A DNA stretch of 64,000 nt. Source: Rhodoferax sp. Its GTDB lineage: Bacteria > Pseudomonadota > Gammaproteobacteria > Burkholderiales > Burkholderiaceae_C. Below the pieces are notes generated by a model. It was not told the origin of the DNA. It saw only the letters and a program-made list of their open reading frames with translations, and did no database searches. Shown here piece by piece: positions 57,985 to 64,000 of the stretch. Each line of letters begins with the position of its first letter. Positions within the stretch are counted from its first letter, which is position 1. A program made the translations under genes and the position numbers. Location of the stretch: NCBI RefSeq assembly GCF_018780565.1, contig NZ_JADMJN010000005.1, forward strand, positions 62,001 through 126,000. The letters are read 5' to 3'.

Positions 57985-58842
57985 ATGCGTGCGGTCTTTG
58001 ATGCCATAGGTTCGTGGCCAGGCAGTGCTGTGGCCGATGAGGTCAACGATGATGATTCTGATGGCAATCGATTCCGCGCCATTTTCATTTCTGATTTGCA
58101 TCTGGGCACACCCGGTTGCCAAGCAAGTGCCTTGCTGGATTTCCTGAAATCACATCCGAGTGATTACTTGTATCTGGTGGGTGATATTGTGGATGGCTGG
58201 CAGCTTCGCCGAAGGTGGTTCTGGCCTCAGTCCCACAATGATGTGGTTCAAAAGCTGCTGCGTCGAGCGCGCAAGGGCTGCCGCATCATTTATGTGCCAG
58301 GCAATCACGATGAATTCGCACGTGGATTCATTGGGCACCAGTTTGGTGGCGTCGAGGTGGTCGAAGACGCGGTTCACACCACGGCTGACGGCCGCGAGCT
58401 GTGGGTAACGCATGGTGACTATTTTGATGGTGTCATCCAGTGTGCCAAGTGGCTGGCGTACCTGGGCGACAACTTGTACGAGTTCACATTGAAGCTCAAT
58501 AGATACCTCAATCACTTGCGTGCCCGCTTCGGCTTGCCGTATTGGTCGTTTTCGGCTTACTTGAAGCACAAGGTCAAGAAGGCGCTGAACTATGTGACTG
58601 ATTTCGAGGTCGCCGTTGCGAATGAAGCAAGGCGCCGAGGTCATCACGGCGTTGTGTGTGGACATATTCATCGTGCCGAAATGCGTGACATCAACGGAAC
58701 GTTGTACTGCAACGATGGTGACTGGGTTGAAAGTCGCACAGCCCTGGTCGAACATGTGGATGGCCGGCTGGAGCTCGTGCAGTGGGCATCGTTCTCCGAA
58801 TCACGGGGAAATGTTGATACCGCTGCCGCTGCCACTCGTTGA
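57985..58842 (+). CDS. LpxH-like metallophosphoesterase
   Basis: 285 residues. Calcineurin-type metal motifs: ISDLHLGTPG, VGDIVDGWQ, VPGNHDEF, THGDYFD and CGHIHRAE. The set and the Arg-rich cap resemble UDP-2,3-diacylglucosamine diphosphatase and its paralogue sometimes called LpxH2. The lipid A cluster is elsewhere in the window and lacks lpxH, but the sequence alone does not say whether this is the essential enzyme. Overlaps or abuts the EAL-protein gene downstream. Confidence 0.8.
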   Translation: MRAVFDAIGSWPGSAVADEVNDDDSDGNRFRAIFISDLHLGTPGCQASALLDFLKSHPSDYLYLVGDIVDGWQLRRRWFWPQSHNDVVQKLLRRARKGCRIIYVPGNHDEFARGFIGHQFGGVEVVEDAVHTTADGRELWVTHGDYFDGVIQCAKWLAYLGDNLYEFTLKLNRYLNHLRARFGLPYWSFSAYLKHKVKKALNYVTDFEVAVANEARRRGHHGVVCGHIHRAEMRDINGTLYCNDGDWVESRTALVEHVDGRLELVQWASFSESRGNVDTAAAATR

Positions 58843-58913
58843 ATGGCCATGAGTGGGCAATCAAGGGGGCGACGAAGAGGTTTGAATCAATTTTTTTTGG
58901 AGTATTTACATTC

Positions 58914-60812
58914 ATGCATATAGTTGGGCGGAAGACGGTGATGGAAGATTTTGGAACCAAGCCTTCCCCAGTTGATATTAAAAAATGCAGCGTGATGCAT
59001 GCCGGTGTTATGCCAATTGGCCGGGGCTCGATGGCGGTTCAGAATGGAAAGGGGCCACTTGCCAACCTGATGCGTGGCGATGGTTTGTATCCGGTGTTTC
59101 AGCCCATTGTGGCGTTGTGTGATGGCTCAATTTATTCGCATGAGGCATTGATTCGGGGGCCTATGGGCACGGCACTTGCGGGGCCGGATGCCCTGTTGTC
59201 GGCCGCAGCACGTGAGGGTATGAATTTTGAGTTTGAAAACGTTTGTGTTGCCGTAGCGCTTAAACGCTGGGGAAATTTGGGTCAGTCCGGGCGTCTGTTC
59301 GTGAATGTCAGTGCGGCTGTGCTGGTTCAATGTCTGACCCACTTCGGGCGTGATGCACTGCTCCAGCTTGTCCTTGGCTTTGGCGTATTGCCCCGCATGT
59401 TGGTCTTGGAGATTACCGAGTATGAGCGGGTCGAAGACATGGATGCTTTGGCGAACGTTGTGAGCGATATTCGCAGTGCGGGTGTGGCTCTCGCATTGGA
59501 TGATTTTGGAGACGGTCGCTCTAGCCTGCGACTCTGGGCGCAGCTCAAACCTGAGATCGTCAAAATCGACAAGTACTTTACGAAGGACATCAGTCAGCAC
59601 GCTGACAAACTCAAAACGATACAAGCGCTGCAGCAAATTGCCAGCATTTTTAATACGGAACTGGTGGCAGAGGGCATTGAAACAGAGGCCGATTTGCGTG
59701 TTTTACGCGACCTGGGCATTACCTATGGGCAAGGCTATCTGCTTGGGCGTCCGGCTGCGCAACCACGCGAGCAGATCGAGACAGTTGCCCTGAATGTCAT
59801 GCGGGATCCTCGTGTCGCGGTGTTTCCTGAATTGACCCGTGCCAGTCAAATCGGCCAAATCCGTCGCTCTGCGGTGATTGAGGCGCCTTGTGTGGGCTTG
59901 ACCACCACCAACAATGAATTGGCCGCACTCTTTTTGAATCACAAGGATTTGCATGGCCTGGCTGTTGTGGACGGAACCCGGCCTGTGGGAATCATCAATC
60001 GCTCACGGTTCATGAACGAGTACAGCAAGTTGTATTACCGCGAAGTTTCAGGTCGGAAAACCTGTTTAAAACATGTCAATTTTGAACCAAGATTGGTAGA
60101 ACGTGAACACAACGTGGAGGAGCTGATCGGTATTCTCACGTCAGATGATCAACGCTACCTGACAGATGGTTTCATTGTGACGCACAACGGCCGATACATA
60201 GGATTGGGAACCGGGGACCAACTCGTCCGTTCGGTGACCGAAAAACGTGTGGAGGCAGCGCGTCATGCCAACCCGTTGACCTTCCTTCCTGGCAATGTTC
60301 CCATCAGTCTTCATATTGAGCGACTCCTCAAAAGCGGTGTTGAATTTGTCGCCTGTTACGCTGATTTGAACAATTTCAAACCGTTCAATGACCAATACGG
60401 TTACTGGCGCGGAGATGAAATGATTCGTCTCGTGGCAAGGCTGGCCTTGTCCCACTGTGACCCGCAGCGCGATTTCGTGGGGCATGTTGGCGGTGATGAC
60501 TTCATCATCCTGTACCAGAGTGACGATTGGCAACTGCAGTGCGAGAAGATTGTCAATGAGTTCGCCAGTTGTGCGATCGATCTCTTTGACAGTTCAGCTC
60601 GGGAGGCCGGGGGTATCCATGCCGAGGACCGCCACGGTGTATCGAGATTCTTCCCCTTGACGACGATTTCAATCGGCGCCGTCAAGATCAATCGTGATGA
60701 CTATTTCAACGCTGAGCAGGTGGCGTCAGCGGCTGCGCGGGCCAAACATGATGCCAAGATTCATGGCGCAGGCTTGCTTATCCGGGATGTCTCAGATTTC
60801 AGCTGTCGGTAA
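58914..60812 (+). CDS. EAL-CBS-GGDEF c-di-GMP signalling protein
   Basis: 632 residues. EAL domain at ~45-290 with the catalytic set visible: EALIRGP, FVNVS, EITEYE, DDFGDG, VKIDKYF, AEGIE and YGQGYLLG, so phosphodiesterase activity is likely. Two CBS-like repeats follow (~300-450). The GGDEF domain (~455-620) has ADLNNFKPFND and the signature HVGGDDFI, in which the Glu of GGDEF is Asp and the usual preceding Arg is absent, so it may be inactive or regulatory. No membrane helix. Start is 58914, or 58941 with GGAAG upstream. Its end overlaps the convergent exported protein by 21 bases. Confidence 0.9.
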   Translation: MHIVGRKTVMEDFGTKPSPVDIKKCSVMHAGVMPIGRGSMAVQNGKGPLANLMRGDGLYPVFQPIVALCDGSIYSHEALIRGPMGTALAGPDALLSAAAREGMNFEFENVCVAVALKRWGNLGQSGRLFVNVSAAVLVQCLTHFGRDALLQLVLGFGVLPRMLVLEITEYERVEDMDALANVVSDIRSAGVALALDDFGDGRSSLRLWAQLKPEIVKIDKYFTKDISQHADKLKTIQALQQIASIFNTELVAEGIETEADLRVLRDLGITYGQGYLLGRPAAQPREQIETVALNVMRDPRVAVFPELTRASQIGQIRRSAVIEAPCVGLTTTNNELAALFLNHKDLHGLAVVDGTRPVGIINRSRFMNEYSKLYYREVSGRKTCLKHVNFEPRLVEREHNVEELIGILTSDDQRYLTDGFIVTHNGRYIGLGTGDQLVRSVTEKRVEAARHANPLTFLPGNVPISLHIERLLKSGVEFVACYADLNNFKPFNDQYGYWRGDEMIRLVARLALSHCDPQRDFVGHVGGDDFIILYQSDDWQLQCEKIVNEFASCAIDLFDSSAREAGGIHAEDRHGVSRFFPLTTISIGAVKINRDDYFNAEQVASAAARAKHDAKIHGAGLLIRDVSDFSCR

Positions 60813-61313
60813 TTTCAGGGTCAGAAAAACCTGACCCCGCTCATGCCCATTCTGGCGACTCACGCTAAGAGTTCCATGTACCGTGACCAGTCCGTGGACA
60901 TGCGGTATGGCAGCGTTCTCCTGAGTACCATCCAGGTAAATCACCACCATGGATGGGAGCGCGGTCTCAAGCCGCTCTGCAGCGTTTGCATGCATTTTCA
61001 GTGGGCGTGACGCCAGTCTGAAGCGACCCGGCGTGGGAGCATCCTCCTGGACCATGTAGCCGACCAGCCGAACGTTCTGTCCATTTGCCTTTTTCAGCGT
61101 ATCGCTGATTTCCAGTTCTGTTGAACCCGAAGGTGTCTGGAAGAAATCTCGAAAACGCAATTCCATGGCGGCTCGTGGTGCGACGGGTGCAAACGCCTGT
61201 GCCTGCGCTGCACCCATCCACAACGACGCTGTGGTTGCCAGTATCAGGCGCAAGGGGGTCGTGAAGCCGGCATGACGGTTTGTATCGAACGGCAGTCGAA
61301 ATTGAATACTCAT
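60792..61313 (-). CDS. Exported protein of unknown function
   Basis: 173 residues. A long n-region then hydrophobic stretch ending GAAQAQA (~residue 40) forms a signal peptide. The mature part contains NGQNVRLVGYMVQEDAP and a beta-rich C-terminal half, loosely like DUF3299-type OB-fold proteins. Cys is absent. No neighbour suggests a function; it converges with the EAL protein and lies downstream of ppx on the same strand with a 108-base gap. Confidence 0.65.
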   Translation of the reverse strand: MSIQFRLPFDTNRHAGFTTPLRLILATTASLWMGAAQAQAFAPVAPRAAMELRFRDFFQTPSGSTELEISDTLKKANGQNVRLVGYMVQEDAPTPGRFRLASRPLKMHANAAERLETALPSMVVIYLDGTQENAAIPHVHGLVTVHGTLSVSRQNGHERGQVFLTLKLPTAEI

Positions 61314-61421
61314 GGCGTGGCAGTCTTGGTAGAACTGGTTGTGTTGACGATGACAACCACTAGCGTACGAGGACTCTGTGACGCCGTTATGACGGTCTAC
61401 GAATCACCGTAGCCTTGAAAT

Positions 61422-62930
61422 TCAAAATCCCGAAAGAGTCAGGGACCATGGGGTCTTTTGCCAGGCAAGAACCTCTTCCTGCAATAGGTGGGCCGATTGT
61501 GGGAATGTCTGAGCCCATCCGGGACGACAGCTCAGGACGAAATTGCTTTCGCCTTTGATGTCGCAGCCCAACTGAATGCCACGTAAATCAGGCTCTTGTC
61601 GAGCATGGCAAAAAATGACCGCCAGTCGCAGAGCCAGCAATTGTTGAAAAAATGCCTTGTCCCCGAACTGCGCTTCCAGCTTGCGCAACTTCCCCCGGTG
61701 ACCCAACACCAGTTGGCTTAGCCTGTGGGTTTCGGTCAGGGCAAAGCCCAAGGTGTCGGCATTGTCCAGAATATAGGCGCCGTGTTTATGGTAACTGTCG
61801 TGTGAGATTTGGCTGCCGATTTCATGCAATTGCGCAGCCCAGTTCAATTTGCGGCTCAACTGTTCGTTCTCTGCCTTCCGCGACATTGGTACCGTGGTCT
61901 GAAGCTGGGCAAACAGCAAGGTGGCGACTTTGCCGACGCGTGTGCCATGAGCCGGGTCAGCGCCGAATTTGGCGACGAGACCTTGCACTGATTTGGAGCG
62001 AACGTCGGTTTGGTCATGCGTACTGCCCATCAGATCAAAGATCAGGCCGTGTCGCAAGCCACCTGTGGCCTGTTGCATGTGGTCTATTTGAAGCAGATCA
62101 AAAATCGCACGCAAGACGCTCAAGCCACCACCGATGATGGCGCGTCGGTCGTCCCGCATGCCTGCAAGGCGAATGCGATCGGCACTTTGCGCGGCGAGCA
62201 GTTTATCGAGTAGCCAATCCAGGCCTTCCCGGCTCACAGAGCCCGCGGGCCAGCCGGCTGCGGCCAGCACATCGCCGACTGCACCCACCGTACCCGCTGA
62301 GCCGTAAGCGACATCCCAGGCATCGCGTCGATAGGCCTGGAGCGCTTCATCCAGAACCGCTTTGGCCGCGATCTCCGCCATTTGAAATGCGTTCGCAGTG
62401 AATTGACGGTCGGGAAAATAGCGGGTCGACCAGGCAATGCTGCCCACGCGAAAGGACTCCATCAGCTTGGGTTCAAAGCCCTGGCCCAGGATGAGCTCGG
62501 TCGATCGACCACCGATGTCAATCACCAGGCGCCGTTCATTGCCATTGGGCAACGCGCGGGCCACTCCCTGGTAGATCAGCCGCGCCTCTTCCAGCCCGGA
62601 AATGACATCGATTGGAAATCCCAGCATGTCATTGGCCCGCGCCAGAAATTCATCGCGATTGCGTGCCTCCCTCAAGGTCTGGGTTGCCACGGCACGGACT
62701 TCGACGCTATTGAATCCAGCCAGACGTTCGCCAAACCTGGCCAGGCATTCCCAACCACGCTGCATTGCTTCGGGTGTCAGATTGCGATCCTCGTCGAGTC
62801 CACTGCCCTGGCGAACAGTTTCCTTCAGGTATTCCGTACGGTAGTACTGGCCGTGATCAATGCGTCCAATTTCAAGACGAAAACTGTTTGAGCCCAAATC
62901 GACGGCGGCCAGGCGAGTTCCATTTTCCAT
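61422..62930 (-). CDS. ppx: Exopolyphosphatase / pppGpp phosphohydrolase (Ppx/GppA)
   Basis: 502 residues. Actin-like ATPase fold: phosphate 1 loop AAVDLGSNSFRLEIG, then TQTLREARN, LVIDIGGRSTELILG and the HD-like helical C-terminal domain (LHEIGSQISHDSYHKHGAYIL). It removes terminal phosphate from polyphosphate or pppGpp. The ATG at 62930 begins the family homology; upstream in-frame starts at 62963 and 63020 are possible but the latter overlaps the next gene. No ppk gene is in the window. Confidence 0.92.
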   Translation of the reverse strand: MENGTRLAAVDLGSNSFRLEIGRIDHGQYYRTEYLKETVRQGSGLDEDRNLTPEAMQRGWECLARFGERLAGFNSVEVRAVATQTLREARNRDEFLARANDMLGFPIDVISGLEEARLIYQGVARALPNGNERRLVIDIGGRSTELILGQGFEPKLMESFRVGSIAWSTRYFPDRQFTANAFQMAEIAAKAVLDEALQAYRRDAWDVAYGSAGTVGAVGDVLAAAGWPAGSVSREGLDWLLDKLLAAQSADRIRLAGMRDDRRAIIGGGLSVLRAIFDLLQIDHMQQATGGLRHGLIFDLMGSTHDQTDVRSKSVQGLVAKFGADPAHGTRVGKVATLLFAQLQTTVPMSRKAENEQLSRKLNWAAQLHEIGSQISHDSYHKHGAYILDNADTLGFALTETHRLSQLVLGHRGKLRKLEAQFGDKAFFQQLLALRLAVIFCHARQEPDLRGIQLGCDIKGESNFVLSCRPGWAQTFPQSAHLLQEEVLAWQKTPWSLTLSGF

Positions 62931-63000
62931 TGCTGTATTTTTTTGTTGTTCGTGGTTCAGCATAGCATTCGGCGGCGATTCGTAAAGTCGCATGTTTCTT

Positions 63001-64000
63001 TCATCCCACAAGCCGTCCATCGCGGCCGATCATGCTTGAGGTCACATAGGAGCCACTGCGTCTTTGCCCATTGAAGCTGACACGAAATCCATTTAGATCA
63101 ACAGATTGGCGCTGCTGGAATTTTTTCAGTGCGCTTTGCCGCGTTAAAGGGCCTTCGATGGTATGGAGCACTGCACCTGTGTACTGCGCGGCAATGTAGC
63201 CGGCCAGACTTTGAGGTGTGGGGGGTTCGTCAAAATAGCGGGCCAGTGCTTCGCGAAACGTCTTCACCAGCAAAATGGGCGAGTTCACCAAGGGCACAAA
63301 CTGCGTCGCCGTGATGGATGTATGACGCGTCACGGCCATTTGTGTCACTGTTTGCAGGTTAACCTCAGCCATGGCAATGACGAAGCGTTGTTGGGCCTGT
63401 GCTTCAAGGCCCTGAAGAAACAGCACCAGTTCAGGTGTGCCGCCCAGAAACAGAAGGATACGCGGGGTATCGGGGCTTAGCTTTCTGCCAAGTTGAGCCA
63501 AGTCATTCGTTGTCTTGAAAGACTTCAGCTTGATCTTCAAGGCCAAACCGGTGCGTTCAAGCTCATCTTTGTAAAGAGCGTATTCCTGCTCGGATGCGTA
63601 GACGGCGCCAACTTCCGACACGCTCATCACGGACAGCGATTTCAGCGCCTGGGCAATCTGTGTCTGGCGGGATGCAAAGATCGGAAAAGTGGACTCATCC
63701 CCTTCGAGGTCCGAGTCTTGTAGCCAGGGCGCAACGTGTGCCAGATTGATGGACTCCTGGCGAAGCAGGGGCAGCAACTGATTTGTAGCGCGGTCGCCCG
63801 CAGTGCCGGACAGTGCAATGCAGTTTGGCGTTCGCTTCACGGCCTCAAGGGCTCTGCGCAGGCTTTCTGCGCTGCCGTCGACTTCCAGAACCATGTGTTT
63901 GATGTGGCTGCTGTTGACGCCACCCTTGGCATTCATGTCCTGCCAGGCCACGCGGGACCCAACCAGGAAGTCCCTGGAGACATCGAGTTGCCCGGTACTG
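63001..64000 (-). CDS. Type 1 periplasmic ligand-binding protein (N-terminus cut by window edge)
   Basis: 333 residues remain; the frame is open to the window end. WQDMNAKGGVN is the characteristic second element of Leu/Ile/Val-type periplasmic binding proteins (usually FxxxNAxGGI), and the two-lobed pattern continues to the end (GRDGRLVG). It may be the receptor of an ABC transporter or a ligand-binding sensor; no transporter gene is seen here. Stop lies 70 bases before the ppx start. Confidence 0.75.
   Translation of the reverse strand, partial: STGQLDVSRDFLVGSRVAWQDMNAKGGVNSSHIKHMVLEVDGSAESLRRALEAVKRTPNCIALSGTAGDRATNQLLPLLRQESINLAHVAPWLQDSDLEGDESTFPIFASRQTQIAQALKSLSVMSVSEVGAVYASEQEYALYKDELERTGLALKIKLKSFKTTNDLAQLGRKLSPDTPRILLFLGGTPELVLFLQGLEAQAQQRFVIAMAEVNLQTVTQMAVTRHTSITATQFVPLVNSPILLVKTFREALARYFDEPPTPQSLAGYIAAQYTGAVLHTIEGPLTRQSALKKFQQRQSVDLNGFRVSFNGQRRSGSYVTSSMIGRDGRLVG

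Overview
The window is chromosomal DNA of a betaproteobacterium, most likely a member of the Comamonadaceae (Rhodoferax/Polaromonas-like). This rests on the conserved gene orders rpsB-tsf-pyrH-frr-uppS-cdsA-dxr-rseP-bamA-skp-lpxD-fabZ-lpxA-lpxB-rnhB and carA-carB-greA-yhbY-rlmE-ftsH-folP-glmM, a PhaR regulator of polyhydroxyalkanoate storage, an RpoD with a long Lys/Ala/Pro-rich head, and many GTG/TTG starts. The genus is inferred from memory of family members, not from a search. I see no insertion sequence, prophage, CRISPR array or rRNA operon. Coding density is high; the only stretch above 300 bases without a gene is 13555-14287.

1-12.9 kb, nearly all minus strand: a truncated ABC1/UbiB-type kinase, a diheme cytochrome c, a plus-strand tyrosine phosphatase, a fused PabB-PabC, then rpoD and dnaG. 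Upstream of dnaG lie a bacterial phytochelatin-synthase-like protease and a gamma-glutamyltransferase, two glutathione-directed enzymes, and a type II 3-hydroxyacyl-CoA dehydrogenase with a LiuR-like palindrome before its start. 13-19.6 kb: tRNA-Val(GAC), a glycine-rich RRM RNA-binding protein, a long palindrome-rich intergenic region, phaR, rimO, tRNA-Leu(CAG), rnr and an SDR oxidoreductase. 19.6-25.6 kb, minus strand: NAD(P)HX repair enzyme, MBL hydrolase, HDOD protein, D-amino-acid dehydrogenase and amidase.

25.7-41 kb is the large plus-strand housekeeping block: translation (S2, EF-Ts, RRF), UMP kinase, isoprenoid and phospholipid precursors (UppS, CdsA, Dxr), the site-2 protease RseP, outer-membrane assembly (BamA, Skp), lipid A synthesis (LpxD, FabZ, LpxA, LpxB), RNase HII and an rRNA methyltransferase. 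Many junctions overlap or touch, which suggests translational coupling. 41-52 kb: carbamoyl-phosphate synthase, GreA, a DUF4149 protein, YhbY, RlmE, FtsH (with a sigma-32-like promoter), FolP and GlmM.

52-64 kb is more accessory: an arsR / ATP-grasp / monoheme cytochrome c cassette behind a perfect 8-8-8 inverted-repeat operator; an OlsB-like ornithine-lipid acyltransferase next to an M14 carboxypeptidase; a chemoreceptor with substitutions in its normally invariant hairpin tip; an LpxH-like phosphoesterase; an EAL-CBS-GGDEF protein; an exported protein of unknown function; an exopolyphosphatase; and a truncated periplasmic binding protein. The most promising little-described units are the ArsR/ATP-grasp/cytochrome cassette, the phytochelatin-synthase/GGT pair and the structured leader of the RRM gene.
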